Below are positions 24,953 through 34,400 of a DNA stretch of 64,000 nt, piece after piece (position 1 is the stretch's first letter; every line of letters begins with the position of its first letter). Below the pieces are notes generated by a model. The model ran no database searches. It was not told the DNA's origin and saw nothing but the letters and a program-made list of their open reading frames with translations. This DNA comes from Rhodobacteraceae bacterium NBU2976 (lineage in GTDB: Bacteria > Pseudomonadota > Alphaproteobacteria > Rhodobacterales > Rhodobacteraceae): assembly GCA_023630215.1 (NCBI GenBank), contig JALPRQ010000001.1, positions 1,488,001 to 1,552,000 on the forward strand, read 5' to 3'. The position numbers and the translations under genes were made by a program.

Positions 24953-26149
24953 ATGCGTGACACTGAAAATCAGTCCCGTGGCGCTGGTGCTGCGGGCGAG
25001 ATGCCTGTTGTCGAACTTAAGACAGCAATGCAAGGCTTTCTGAGCGATTTCAATGCGTTCCAAGCCGAAATTAAATCGAAACTCAAATCACAGGAAGATC
25101 GTTTGAACATGTATGATCGCAAATCCATTGCAGCTTCGCGTCCGGCGCTGTCTGCTTCTGCTGACACCGAAGTGCCGCACAAGAAGGCATTTTCGGCTTA
25201 CCTCCGCACGGGCGACGATGATGCGCTTCGCGGTCTGGTTGTTGAAGAAAAATCTCTGTCCACGGCGGTTGCTGCGGACGGCGGCTACCTGGTAGATCCG
25301 CAAACCGCGGAACAGATTACCGGCGTTTTGCGTGGCGCACATTCGATCCGTGCAATTGCCAATGTCGTTCAGGTGGAATCGACCGCCTACGACGTGCTGG
25401 TTGACCATGCGGATATCGGTGCTGGCTGGGCGGATGAGGCGACCTCGACATCAGAGACCGGGACGCCGCAGATTGATCGGATTTCGATCCCGCTGCATGA
25501 ACTGTCTGCCCTGCCCAAAGCATCCCAGCGTCTGCTTGACGATTCAGCGTTTGACATTGAAGGCTGGCTGGCGAGCCGTATTGCGGACAAATTTTCGCGT
25601 GCTGAGAGCGTTGCGTTTGTGTCCGGCGATGGTATCGACAAGCCGACTGGGTTTCTGACCTATCCCAACATTGACAATGACGTGTGGACTTGGGGAAATG
25701 TGGGATACGTGGCGACCGGGACAAGCGGTGATTTTGACGCCAACGAACCCGCTGACGCGATTGTGGACCTGGTTTACAGTCTGGGTGCCCGTTACCGTTC
25801 GAACGCCTCCTTTGTGATGAATTCGAAAACCGCCGGTGCGGTTCGCAAGATGAAAGACGCTGATGGCCGCTTCCTGTGGTCCGATGGTCTGGCTGCTGGA
25901 GAGCCGGCACGTCTGATGGGATACCCGGTTCTGATCGCCGAGGACATGCCCGACATCGCCGCTGATACAACCGCGATTGCGTTTGGGGATTTCAATGCAG
26001 GTTACACTGTGGCGGAACGCCCGGACCTGCGCATCCTACGCGACCCGTTCAGCGCGAAACCGCATGTTCTGTTCTATGCCACCAAGCGAATTGGCGGCGA
26101 CGTGAGCGATTTTGCGGCAATCAAGCTTCTGAAATTCTCGCTGTCCTAA
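24953..26149 (+). CDS. GTA major capsid protein, HK97 fold (g5)
   Basis: 398-residue shell protein. The N-terminal delta domain (about residues 1-95, coiled-coil-like, with FQAEIKSKLKSQEDR) should be removed by the protease; mature capsid begins near the DAL...EEKSLSTAV region. HK97-fold signatures include GGYLVDPQTAEQI, VQVESTAYDVLVDHADIGAGW and SFVMNSKTAGAVRKMKDADGRFLW. The ATG at 24953 is preceded by AGGAA; a TTG one codon upstream is less likely. Two hairpins follow its stop. Confidence 0.96.
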   Translation: MRDTENQSRGAGAAGEMPVVELKTAMQGFLSDFNAFQAEIKSKLKSQEDRLNMYDRKSIAASRPALSASADTEVPHKKAFSAYLRTGDDDALRGLVVEEKSLSTAVAADGGYLVDPQTAEQITGVLRGAHSIRAIANVVQVESTAYDVLVDHADIGAGWADEATSTSETGTPQIDRISIPLHELSALPKASQRLLDDSAFDIEGWLASRIADKFSRAESVAFVSGDGIDKPTGFLTYPNIDNDVWTWGNVGYVATGTSGDFDANEPADAIVDLVYSLGARYRSNASFVMNSKTAGAVRKMKDADGRFLWSDGLAAGEPARLMGYPVLIAEDMPDIAADTTAIAFGDFNAGYTVAERPDLRILRDPFSAKPHVLFYATKRIGGDVSDFAAIKLLKFSLS

Positions 26150-26161
26150 GGGACAGGGGAT

Positions 26162-26187
26162 GGTCCGCCCGGAGTTTAGGGCGGGCC
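26162..26187 (+). terminator. GC-rich hairpin after the capsid gene
   Basis: Arms 26162-26170 and 26179-26187 (GGTCCGCCC / GGGCGGGCC) form a 9-bp stem with one G-T pair and an eight-base loop, 12 bases after the capsid stop. There is no T-tract. It may stabilise the 3' end of the head-gene message. Confidence 0.6.
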
Positions 26188-26254
26188 GCACCCTCGCATC
26201 CTCCAGTTTGCTTACTCCCTCCGTACGAGCGGTGCGGGGGTGCATTATTTATTT
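26188..26254 (+). terminator. Long hairpin followed by AT-rich run, after the capsid gene
   Basis: Arms 26188-26200 and 26231-26243 pair over 13 continuous positions (two G-T pairs), with a 30-base loop, then ATTATTTATTTTAT. It directly follows the first hairpin. Being within the GTA operon, it would act as a partial terminator or RNA-processing site lowering expression of downstream genes relative to capsid. Confidence 0.6.
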
Positions 26255-26274
26255 TATATCAGAGAGTTACCCGT

Positions 26275-26580
26275 ATGAGCGGATATTTCCATAAGGCTCC
26301 GGATTCGGAGCTGACGTTATCTATTGAGTGGCAGAACGGTTATCTGGACCGGGATGAAGAGATTACGGACGATTTGGGTTGGACGATCCGACCCGTGGAA
26401 AATGATCCCGAAGATTTACGGGTGATTTATCAGGAAGTGACCGCCAAACAGTCCAAGGCGACGTTTGCCGGCGGAATTCCCACAAGAATTTACATGGTTT
26501 CCAGCAAGGTTCGCACGACCCGCGACCGCGAATTGGAACGATCCATTGTTTTTCGGGTCGCGGAAAGGACAACGCCATGA
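26275..26580 (+). CDS. Phage fibre/tail adaptor-like small protein between GTA capsid and connector
   Basis: 101-residue beta-rich protein inserted between g5 and g6. The C-terminal half (IPTRIYMVSSKVRTTRDRELERSIVFRV) resembles short immunoglobulin-like proteins found with phage head-tail genes, where a Tyr-X-Val-Ser-X-X-Val strand precedes a basic/acidic turn. It is not among the classical numbered RcGTA genes. It starts 22 bases after the long capsid hairpin and its stop overlaps the g6 start, so it is translated with the connector genes. Function is unknown; a decoration or connector role is inferred. Confidence 0.7.
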   Translation: MSGYFHKAPDSELTLSIEWQNGYLDRDEEITDDLGWTIRPVENDPEDLRVIYQEVTAKQSKATFAGGIPTRIYMVSSKVRTTRDRELERSIVFRVAERTTP

Positions 26581-27164
26581 TGCTTGAAGAACTGACGACA
26601 CCGACGACGGCCGATCTTCCGATCAGGGAAATCGCGGACCACATTCGATTGGGAAGCGGATTTGCCGATGATGGCAGTGAAGACGCGGTGCTGGAAGTGT
26701 TTATCCGCTCCTCTTTGGCGGCGGTGGAGGCCCGTATTGGCAAGGCGCTTATCACGCGGAATTTCAGCTGGACACTGACGCGCTGGTTCGAGACGGACGG
26801 TCAGGCGCTGCCGATTTCGCCTGTGCGTGCAATTACATCTGTTACCATCACCAAAGCCGACGGGTCGAGCAATGTATTGGATCCGGAAAGTTATCGACTG
26901 CAGTCGGATATGCAGCGCTCCAAACTGCTGGCGGCAGGGAGTGCGTTGCCTTCCATCCCAACAGGTGGTCAGGCGGAAGTGGTTTTTGAGGCTGGTTTTG
27001 GGACCTGGGCGCTGGTGCCGGCAGACCTGAAGCAGGCGGTGATGTTGCTGGCGACGTCTTACTACGAAAACCGTGCCGGTGAGGGGCAGGTGAATGGCTT
27101 GCCGTTCGCGGTTTCGGCGCTCTTGGAAAAATACCGTCCCGCCCGGTTGGGAGGTGCGCGGTGA
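26577..27164 (+). CDS. GTA head-tail connector/adaptor (g6)
   Basis: 195-residue protein of the gp6-like head-tail connector family, which docks onto the portal ring. Features are IADHIRLGSGFADDGSEDAVLEVFIRSSLAAVEARIGKAL-type helices (the family's N-terminal helical hairpin), a beta insertion (SPVRAITSVTITKADG) and the C-terminal helix with AVMLLATSYYENRAGEG. The start overlaps the upstream stop; a second ATG at 26580 is equally possible. The stop overlaps the GTG start of g7. Confidence 0.9.
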   Translation: MMLEELTTPTTADLPIREIADHIRLGSGFADDGSEDAVLEVFIRSSLAAVEARIGKALITRNFSWTLTRWFETDGQALPISPVRAITSVTITKADGSSNVLDPESYRLQSDMQRSKLLAAGSALPSIPTGGQAEVVFEAGFGTWALVPADLKQAVMLLATSYYENRAGEGQVNGLPFAVSALLEKYRPARLGGAR

Positions 27165-27493
27165 AGATTAATCTGACACGGAAACTGGTTCTGGAAGAGC
27201 GCTCCAACGTGCCCGATGGCAAAGGGGGTTTTGGCGTCAGCTGGATCCCACTGGGTGAAGTTTGGGCGGATGTAGATGCGCGTTCTGGGCGGGAGGCGTT
27301 CTTGGCTTCCCGCGATATAAGCAAGGTACGGCTTCGGATCATCGTCCGGGCAGCGCCGGTGGGATCGCCGTCACGCCCGAAACCCGATCAGCGGTTTCGC
27401 GAAGGCACACGGGTGTTTTCGATCCTGGCCGTTTCGGAGTTCGATCCGATGAGCCGTTACCTGGAATGCTGGACAGAGGAGGGCAAGGAATGA
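27161..27493 (+). CDS. GTA head-tail stopper/joining protein (g7)
   Basis: 110-residue beta-barrel head-closure (phage head-tail joining) protein with GTG start overlapping the g6 stop. Typical pattern: LTRKLVLEERSNVPDGKGGFGVSWIPLGEVWADV at the N-terminus, then alternating strands with RLRIIVRAAP and FREGTRVFSILAVSEFD. It would seal the DNA channel after packaging. Position, length and pattern all agree with RcGTA g7. Confidence 0.9.
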   Translation: MKINLTRKLVLEERSNVPDGKGGFGVSWIPLGEVWADVDARSGREAFLASRDISKVRLRIIVRAAPVGSPSRPKPDQRFREGTRVFSILAVSEFDPMSRYLECWTEEGKE

Positions 27494-27909
27494 GTCTGGC
27501 ATTATCCGGAGAATTGCAAGGTGCCATTTACACGGCGCTGGTGAATGACACGGCGCTGGTGGCGCTGGTCGGTGCCGAGATTTATGACGCGCCCTTGCCA
27601 AGTGGCGGCGCGTTGCCCGAGGGCGAACATGTGACGCTGGGCGAAGAGGCGGTGAAGCCATTTAACACGATGACCTCGCGCGGGTCGGTGCATGACGTGG
27701 ATATTTTCGTGCACTCCACCGCAAGCGGCTTTTCCGCCGCCAAGGAGGTGATTAAAGCCATCGGCGACGCGCTTGACGATGCGACCCTGCCACTAGCCGG
27801 GGGGTATATGGTGCGGCTTCAGTTTCTGAAAGCCCGGGCGCGGCGAGGTGTGGCGCCGGAATTGCGGCGCGTGGAACTGCGGTTCCGGGCGGTTCTTGAA
27901 GAAAATTAA
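27490..27909 (+). CDS. GTA tail terminator protein, DUF3168 family (g8)
   Basis: 139-residue protein of the DUF3168/tail-terminator family that caps the tail tube and joins it to the head. Recognisable parts are GAIYTALVNDTALVALVG, IYDAPLP and HVTLGEEAVKPFNTM, then VHSTASGFSAAKEVIKAIGDAL and RLQFLKARARRG. The ATG at 27490 overlaps the g7 stop; the same frame is open further upstream but that part is antisense-like noise within g7. Confidence 0.92.
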   Translation: MSLALSGELQGAIYTALVNDTALVALVGAEIYDAPLPSGGALPEGEHVTLGEEAVKPFNTMTSRGSVHDVDIFVHSTASGFSAAKEVIKAIGDALDDATLPLAGGYMVRLQFLKARARRGVAPELRRVELRFRAVLEEN

Positions 27910-27924
27910 GCAAAGGATTTCAAT

Positions 27925-28338
27925 ATGGTTGCGCAAAAAGGCAAAGACCTTCTTATCAAGATTGACATGGACGGGTCAGGCACCTTCGAGACCGTCGCCG
28001 GGCTGCGTGCCACGCGCCTGACATTTAACGCTGACACGGTGGATGTGACGAACCTGGACAGCCAAGGCGGTTGGCGCGAGCTGTTGGGCGGAGCGGGTGT
28101 TCGGTCCGCTGGGATCAGCGGGTCGGGCGTATTTCGTGATGAATACACGGACGAACGTGCCCGTCAGATATTCTTTGACGGCACGATCCCGGCCTTTCAG
28201 GTGATTATCCCTGACTTTGGTACAATTGAGGGGCCGTTCCAAATTACCTCGCTGGAATATGCGGGGCAGCATGATGGTGAGGCGACGTATGAATTGTCGC
28301 TGGCCTCGGCCGGGGCGCTGAACTTCACGGCGCTCTAA
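27925..28338 (+). CDS. GTA major tail tube protein (g9)
   Basis: 137-residue beta-rich tail tube protein. The pattern KGKDLLIKIDMDGSGTFETVAGLRAT at the N-terminus, followed by VDVTNLDSQGGWRELLGGAGVRSAGISGSGVFRDE and the C-terminal EYAGQHDGEATYELSLASAG, is that of the phage major tail protein family used by GTAs. It stacks as rings around the tape measure. It ends in a one-base overlap with g10. Confidence 0.95.
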   Translation: MVAQKGKDLLIKIDMDGSGTFETVAGLRATRLTFNADTVDVTNLDSQGGWRELLGGAGVRSAGISGSGVFRDEYTDERARQIFFDGTIPAFQVIIPDFGTIEGPFQITSLEYAGQHDGEATYELSLASAGALNFTAL

Positions 28339-28643
28339 TGGCGAACCCGTTTCGCGGCGAGGTGGAAATCTCGCTGAATGGTGAGGTTTACCTAATGCGG
28401 CTTACGCTGGGGGTTCTGGCGGAGCTGGAAGCGAAATTGTCGAGCGACAGCCTGATGGCGCTAGTGGAACGGTTTGAGACGGGCGCTTTTTCGGCGCGCG
28501 ATCTGATCGAACTGCTGAAGGCCGGACTGAAAGGCGGTGGAACTGATCCATTGCCGACACTCGACGTTGACGGTGGCCCGGTGGCGGCAGCGCAGGCAGC
28601 TGCGCGGTTGCTCCGGGTCACATTTGCGGTGCCGGATGAATAA
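28338..28643 (+). CDS. GTA tail assembly chaperone (g10)
   Basis: 101-residue protein of the GTA tail-chaperone family (GTA TAC). FRGEVEISLNGEVYLMRLTLGVLAELEAKLSSDSL gives the typical beta hairpin plus helix, followed by SARDLIELLKAGLKGGG. It is predicted to bind the tape measure and recruit tail tube protein during tail assembly. The start overlaps the g9 stop (TAATG), and the stop overlaps the next chaperone's start region. Confidence 0.9.
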   Translation: MANPFRGEVEISLNGEVYLMRLTLGVLAELEAKLSSDSLMALVERFETGAFSARDLIELLKAGLKGGGTDPLPTLDVDGGPVAAAQAAARLLRVTFAVPDE

Positions 28644-28827
28644 GATCGCGTGGAGTGAGTTGATGCGGCTTGGTTTGGTCGAGCTTCGACTGTTACCCGA
28701 TGATTTTTGGACACTAACACCTGCAGAGTTGATGCTGATGCTGGACGTCGAAACGACTTCGACACGTATGTCGCGTGGCACATTTTCTGATTTGGCAGCG
28801 CGATTTCCTGACAAAAACAAGGATTGA
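28636..28827 (+). CDS. Second GTA tail assembly chaperone (g10.1)
   Basis: 63-residue helical protein resembling the phage tail assembly chaperone family found as g10.1. Signature features are WSELMRLGLVELRLLPDDFWTLTPAEL near the N-terminus. The ATG at 28636 overlaps the g10 stop by eight bases. In many phages the two chaperones are joined by a ribosomal frameshift; here they are separate overlapping frames, and no slippery run was identified at the overlap. Confidence 0.88.
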   Translation: MNKIAWSELMRLGLVELRLLPDDFWTLTPAELMLMLDVETTSTRMSRGTFSDLAARFPDKNKD

Positions 28828-28829
28828 AA

Positions 28830-29492
28830 ATGGCGGATTTGGAAACTGATCTGGAAAATCTGGACGAGTTGCTGGTGGATCTGGAGGGCACGATGGGGAC
28901 AACCCAGGCGGCCACTATGGCATTTCAGAACGAATTGAACGGGATGAAGTTTGCCGTATCCTCGGCCGGGGCCGAAGCGCGAAGCCTAAGCCGCAATCTG
29001 AGCACAGGTTTACGATCAGCCTTGGGTGATCTGGTGATTGATGGGGCGAGATTGTCCGATGTTCTTGGCAATCTGGCGAACAGTATGGCCAACGCAGCTT
29101 TTAGTCGCGCCATCACGCCAGTCACGGATGCGGTTGGCGGAGCAATTGGTGGTGGGTTCACCAGTTTATTGTCTGGCTTGCTGCAATTTTCCCAAGGCGG
29201 TGTCTTTAGCAGTGGACGGGTCAGCGCATTTGCACGCGGCGGCATTGTCGATGGTCCGACCCAGTTTCCAATGCGAGGTGGCGTCGGTTTGATGGGGGAA
29301 GCAGGACCAGAAGCGATTATGCCGTTGGCACGTGGCGCGGATGGAAAGCTGGGCGTGCGCACCCAGGGCAGCCAGGTTGTCAATGTGACGATGAATATCT
29401 CTACCCCGGACGCAACGAGCTTCCAAAAATCGCGCACGCAGATTGCGGCATCGGTGACGCGTGCGATGCAACGTGGTCAACGCAACATTTGA
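28830..29492 (+). CDS. GTA tape measure protein, short (g11)
   Basis: 220-residue tape measure protein that sets tail length. The body is helical and Gly/Ala-rich, with SRNLSTGLRSALGDLVIDGARLSDVLGNLANSM, then a hydrophobic glycine stretch (TDAVGGAIGGGFTSLLSGLL) and the conserved GGVGLMGEAGPEAIMPLARG. A length of about 220 residues is typical of GTA tape measures and implies a short tail. The start at 28830 (AAGGA upstream) is preferred to TTG at 28824, which overlaps the chaperone stop. Confidence 0.93.
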   Translation: MADLETDLENLDELLVDLEGTMGTTQAATMAFQNELNGMKFAVSSAGAEARSLSRNLSTGLRSALGDLVIDGARLSDVLGNLANSMANAAFSRAITPVTDAVGGAIGGGFTSLLSGLLQFSQGGVFSSGRVSAFARGGIVDGPTQFPMRGGVGLMGEAGPEAIMPLARGADGKLGVRTQGSQVVNVTMNISTPDATSFQKSRTQIAASVTRAMQRGQRNI

Positions 29493-29534
29493 TGTTGAAG
29501 CAGGTTCACATAGCGAATGCTATCGGAGGATTAA

Positions 29535-30167
29535 ATGAATTTTCACGAAGTCAGATTTCCCACCAGCCTGTCATTTGGTTCAGTTGGTGGTCCGGAACGG
29601 CGAACGGAAATTGTAACGCTGAACAATGGTTATGAGGAACGCAATACACCCTGGTCTCAATCGCGTCGCAAGTATGATGCCGGGATGGGGATGCGTTCGC
29701 TGGACGATTTGTCCCAAGTCATCGAGTTTTTTGAAGCACGTGCCGGGTCACTGTATGGATTTCGCTGGAAAGACTGGAGTGATTTCAAGTCCTGCCTTCC
29801 GTCGAAGGATGTTTCGGAGCTCGATCAAGAAATTGGTATCGGGGATGATACAACATCGGTGTTTCAACTGGTCAAAAACTATCGATCTGGAGATGCGATT
29901 TATCGTCGGACAATCACGAAGCCGATCACCGACACCGTAAAAATCGCGATTGACGGCGACCTTGTATTTGAAGGTCAGCACTACAGTGTTGATTTTGAGA
30001 ATGGACAGGTTTCGTTTGTGTCGCCCCCATCAGAAGGGGCCGAAATTTCGGCCGGTTATGAATTTGATGTCCCGGTTCGCTTTGCGACAGACGAGATTTC
30101 CTGCTCTGTCGGGGCGTTTTCAGCCGGGGAAATACCCTCGATTCCGGTAATTGAGGTGCGGATCTGA
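29535..30167 (+). CDS. GTA distal tail protein, DUF2460 family (g12)
   Basis: 210-residue baseplate/distal tail protein. Signatures of DUF2460 include FHEVRFPTSLSFGSVGGPERRTEIVTL, GYEERNTPWSQSRRKYD and FFEARAGSLYGFRWKDW, with a beta-rich C-terminus. It should cap the tube and hold the hub. GGAGG precedes the start at 29525-29529. It overlaps g13 by one base. Confidence 0.95.
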   Translation: MNFHEVRFPTSLSFGSVGGPERRTEIVTLNNGYEERNTPWSQSRRKYDAGMGMRSLDDLSQVIEFFEARAGSLYGFRWKDWSDFKSCLPSKDVSELDQEIGIGDDTTSVFQLVKNYRSGDAIYRRTITKPITDTVKIAIDGDLVFEGQHYSVDFENGQVSFVSPPSEGAEISAGYEFDVPVRFATDEISCSVGAFSAGEIPSIPVIEVRI

Positions 30168-31066
30168 TGCTTACTTTGTCCGAAAATATTGGTGAGGCGC
30201 TGCAATCTGGCGCGTCGCATTTCTGTCGCTGTTGGCGTATCGACCTGTTGTCCGGGACTGTGTTGGGGTTTACCGATCACGATCGATCATTGCGTATCGA
30301 AGACATTGAATATGTTGCAAATAGCGGCATGAACGCTGCCGAACTGGAATCTGCTTTGGGGATGAGCGTAGACAATGGTTTGGCCATGGGCGCGATCTCG
30401 AGTGACCATATTCGTGACGCGGATATTGATGCTGGTCTTTTTGACAAGGCAAAAGTCACGATTTGGAAGGTGGACTGGCGTGACACCTCTATTCGGATTC
30501 AAATATTCGCGGGAACGTTGGGTGAGATCACCCGAAATGACCGCCATTTTGAAGTCGAGTTACGGGGGCTGTCCGAGCCACTGGGTCAGATGGTGGGCCG
30601 ATCGTTTTTGCGAACATGTGATCGGTTGCTTGGTGATGATAAATGTCGTGTTGATATCAATCATCCCGATTTTTCTGTGGCGACACCAATTGTCGAGATT
30701 GAAGACCGCCGCCGCGTGCTGATACCCATGCATACAAATTATCCCGAGGGTTGGTTCGATGGCGGAACGATTGTATGGCCCAACGGTCTACAGACATTTG
30801 TGAAGTCGGATGTTTCCACATCGCAGGCGCGGTTGCTGGATCTGTGGGAAGAATTGCGGTTTGATACGGCGGATATCGAGCAGATAACGGTAATCGCTGG
30901 CTGCGATAAACGCCCGTCAACCTGCAAGACAAAATTTCAGAATTTCGTTAATTTTCGTGGGTTTCCACACATTCCAGGTGAGGACTTCGTAACGCGGTAT
31001 CCCGACGGAACGCGGGTTTATGACGGTCGCAGTCTATTTGAGGGCGCGGATGGTGGGGATGCGTAA
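30167..31066 (+). CDS. GTA hub protein, DUF2163 / phage BR0599 family (g13)
   Basis: 299-residue baseplate hub component. Clear marks are GASHFCRCWRIDLLSGTVLGFTDHDR at the N-terminus and the cysteine motif near the C-terminus (CDKRPSTCKTKFQNFVNFRG followed by FPHIPG), which in GTAs is proposed to bind an iron-sulfur cluster. Further cysteines at CDRLLGDDKC support that. It overlaps both g12 and g14 and is co-translated with them. Confidence 0.94.
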   Translation: MLTLSENIGEALQSGASHFCRCWRIDLLSGTVLGFTDHDRSLRIEDIEYVANSGMNAAELESALGMSVDNGLAMGAISSDHIRDADIDAGLFDKAKVTIWKVDWRDTSIRIQIFAGTLGEITRNDRHFEVELRGLSEPLGQMVGRSFLRTCDRLLGDDKCRVDINHPDFSVATPIVEIEDRRRVLIPMHTNYPEGWFDGGTIVWPNGLQTFVKSDVSTSQARLLDLWEELRFDTADIEQITVIAGCDKRPSTCKTKFQNFVNFRGFPHIPGEDFVTRYPDGTRVYDGRSLFEGADGGDA

Positions 31067-31487
31067 TGAGATTGTTACGATCGCAAGACGATGGATTGGC
31101 ACGCCTTATATTCATCAGGCGAGTTTTGAATCTGTTGGGACGGATTGCCTTGGCCTTATTCGCGGTATTTGGCGCGAAGCCATCGGAAAAGAGCCCTGGG
31201 ACATCCCAGCCTACACCGATGATTGGCTCTCGACATCAAAAGATGAGCATCTGCTTGAAGCTTTGACAGAGCATTTCGTTCAAGTGGTCGCGGGATTGCC
31301 GGGAGATGTGGTGGTCTTTCGGATGCGCACTTCGAGCGCCGCGCGGCATCTGGCGATCTTGACTGAACGAAACGGGGTAGCGGGTTTCGTCCATGCCTAT
31401 TCCCGCATTGGCGTTGTGGAATCGCAACTTTCACCACCCTGGCGACGTCGTGTTGCCGGGTTTTTCAGATTTCCGGATGGGAGCTAG
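31059..31487 (+). CDS. GTA NlpC/P60-family cell-wall peptidase (g14)
   Basis: 142-residue NlpC/P60 cysteine peptidase of the tail tip, thought to cut peptidoglycan of the recipient cell so DNA can enter. The catalytic cysteine is C30 in VGTDCLGL and the histidine lies in AARHLAIL, with a following polar residue in FVHAYS. The chosen ATG at 31059 overlaps the g13 stop and follows GGTGGGG; an upstream in-frame start at 31020 would lie inside g13 and is unlikely. Confidence 0.93.
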   Translation: MRNEIVTIARRWIGTPYIHQASFESVGTDCLGLIRGIWREAIGKEPWDIPAYTDDWLSTSKDEHLLEALTEHFVQVVAGLPGDVVVFRMRTSSAARHLAILTERNGVAGFVHAYSRIGVVESQLSPPWRRRVAGFFRFPDGS

Positions 31488-31489
31488 AC

Positions 31490-34400
31490 ATGGCAACATT
31501 GGTATTATCTGCGGTAGGTGGAGCCGTCGGAGCGTCGATTGGTGGGGCGGCATTTGGATTGTCGTCGGTTGTTATTGGGAAGGCGATCGGCGCAACAATT
31601 GGCCGGTCAATCGACAGTCGTCTGCTTGGCGGTGGTTCCAGCCCGGTAGAGCGGGGTCGCACACAAGGGCTACGGGTGCTGGCTGCAAATGAAGGGGCGT
31701 CTATTCCCCGGGTTTATGGCGCGATGCGCGTCGCGGGTCAGGTTATCTGGGCTACACAGTTTCTGGAAACGGTGACCAAGTCTGGCGGCTCGAAATTTGG
31801 ATCCCAACCAAAGATCAAGGACTATTCCTATTCGATCAGTTTTGCGATTGCATTATGTGAAGGCGAAATCAGCCACATTGGAAAAGTCTGGGCAGATGGC
31901 AGCCTGCTTAGCCTTCAGGACATAGAGCATCGCGTGTATTTGGGGACAGAAGACCAAATGCCCGACGCACTGATCTCGGCAATCGAAGGGAGTGCGAACG
32001 CGCCAGCGTATCGTGGTTTGGCGTACATTGTATTTGAAAATTTTGATTTGACTCGATTTGGCAATCGAATTCCACATCTGAATTTCGAGGTATTCCGCAA
32101 CCCCTTGTCAAACGAATATATCAACAGTTCAACGGCTGAGCTGATCCCCGGTGTCGCGCTTATTCCCGGATCCGGCGAATATGCCTTGGCGACGGAACCG
32201 GTTAAATTTGTCCATGGAAAAGGAAAATCCACCTACGCCAATGTTCATGGAATAAATCTGGAAACAGATTTCATACGTTCCATGGATCGGCTGGAGGCGG
32301 AACTGCCCAATTGTGGTGCGGTGTCGCTTGTGGTCAGTTGGTTCGGTGATGATTTGCGATGCAGTGAATGCGAAATTGCGCCGGCAGTTGAGCAATCCTC
32401 GACAGACGCTGAAACGATGAATTGGCAAGTATCTGGGGTCCCCCGATCAAGCGCGAGAACTGTCAGCTTACAAGATGGACGACCAAATTTTGGCGGAACC
32501 CCAACCGATGAGTCGGTGATCCAAGCGATTCAGGATCTGAACGCAAGGGGTAAGGAGGTTATGTTCTATCCTTTCATCTTGATGGACATTCCCGAAGAAA
32601 ATTCTCTGCCCAATCCATATGACGACACAGTGGGACAAGCTGCGTTTGCGTGGCGAGGGCGTATAACCAGTTCAAAAGCGCCTGGTGTTTCGGGGAGCGT
32701 GGATGGAACCGCAGCAATTGACATTGAAATTGATGCATTCTTTGGCACTGCAAATGTAAGTGATTTTGCAGTAACTGCAAGCGGGGTCACCTATTCTGGG
32801 CCGGCGGAATGGTCCTATCGACGGTTCATCTTGCATTATGCTCATCTGTGCCAAGTGGCCGGAGGCGTTGAGTCTTTCTGTATTGGTTCGGAGTTGAGGG
32901 GATTGACGCAGCTGCGCAATGGCCTCGACAGTTTCCCGGTGGTTGAGAAATTGAAAGAACTTGCTGCCGATGTGCGATCGATCTTGGGCAGTGCATGCAA
33001 GATTGGCTACGCGGCGGATTGGTCGGAGTATTTTGGTTATCACCCAGCAAATGGTGATGTGTTTTTTCATCTGGATGCGTTGTGGGCAGACCAAGAAATC
33101 GATTTTGTTGGTATAGACAATTACATGCCGCTTTCGGATTGGCGAGACAGCCCTAATCACGCAGATGAAGCCGCCGGGACGATATATAATCTGGACTATT
33201 TACAATCGAATATTGAGGGGGGCGAAGGGTATGATTGGTATTATCCTTACGAGGAATCCCGCGATGCGCAGAAGCGTTTTGAAATAACAGATGGTTCATA
33301 TAATGAACCATGGGTGTATCGCTACAAGGACATTCGAAACTGGTGGTCCAAACAGCATTTCAATCGCTTGGGCGGGGTGCGGTCATCTGTTCCGACTGCC
33401 TGGCTTCCGGGGTCGAAACCGATCCGATTTACGGAAATCGGGTGCCCCTCGGTGGACAAAGGCACAAATCAACCGAATGTTTTTGTGGATCCGAAGTCGT
33501 CAGAGTCGGCGTATCCTTACTACTCAAACGGCAATCGCGATGACCTGATACAGCATCAATATTTACAAGCAATGCTCGGATACTGGGGAAGCGACGAAAA
33601 TAATCCTGAAGCAACGCAATATGAAGGTCGAATGATTGATATCGACCATACCTATGCTTGGGCTTGGGATACTCGTCCCTACCCAGATTTTCCAGACAAT
33701 CGCGAAGTGTGGTCTGACGGCGCACAATTTGCTTTCGGACATTGGATTTCTGGTAAAGTCTCGCAGGTGTCGCTTGGAAATGTTGTCCGCGAAATCTGTG
33801 GTCGCGGCGGTGTAGATAATGTCGACGTTTCGGAGCTTTATGGTCTGATTAAAGGATATTTGATTAGCGGGACCGAAACTGCCCGCCAAAGCCTGCAACC
33901 ATTGATGCTTGCACATAGCTTTGATAGCCGCGACAGCGAGGACAAATTGTCGTTCAGGAATCGCGATGGACGTGCCATCGCGTTGTTAGATCTCGACAAC
34001 CTAGTGTATGACGGAGACACAGTCGTTAGCCGGACCCGATCGCCAGACGCTGAAATGATTGGCCGACTTCGAGTAGGGTATGTGAATGCCGACGAGGACT
34101 ATCAATCGGGTGCGATAGAGCATGTCCTACCTGATATTGCCGAACCACAGGTCGGGGAGACCGCGCTGGAAATGGCGTTAACGCCGGTGGAAGCAAAGTC
34201 GATTGCAGAGCGTATGTTAACGGAATCTCGGATTGCGCGTGATGAGATCGTATTCTCCGTCCCACCATCATATGCGCGGCTTTGCGTTGGCGATGTCGTC
34301 ATTCTGAAATCTGTTGACCCAGAACTGCGCATCCGCATCGATCGGATTGAAGATGGTCTTTATCGAAAAATTTTTGGAACACGGATAGAAACAGGCGTTT

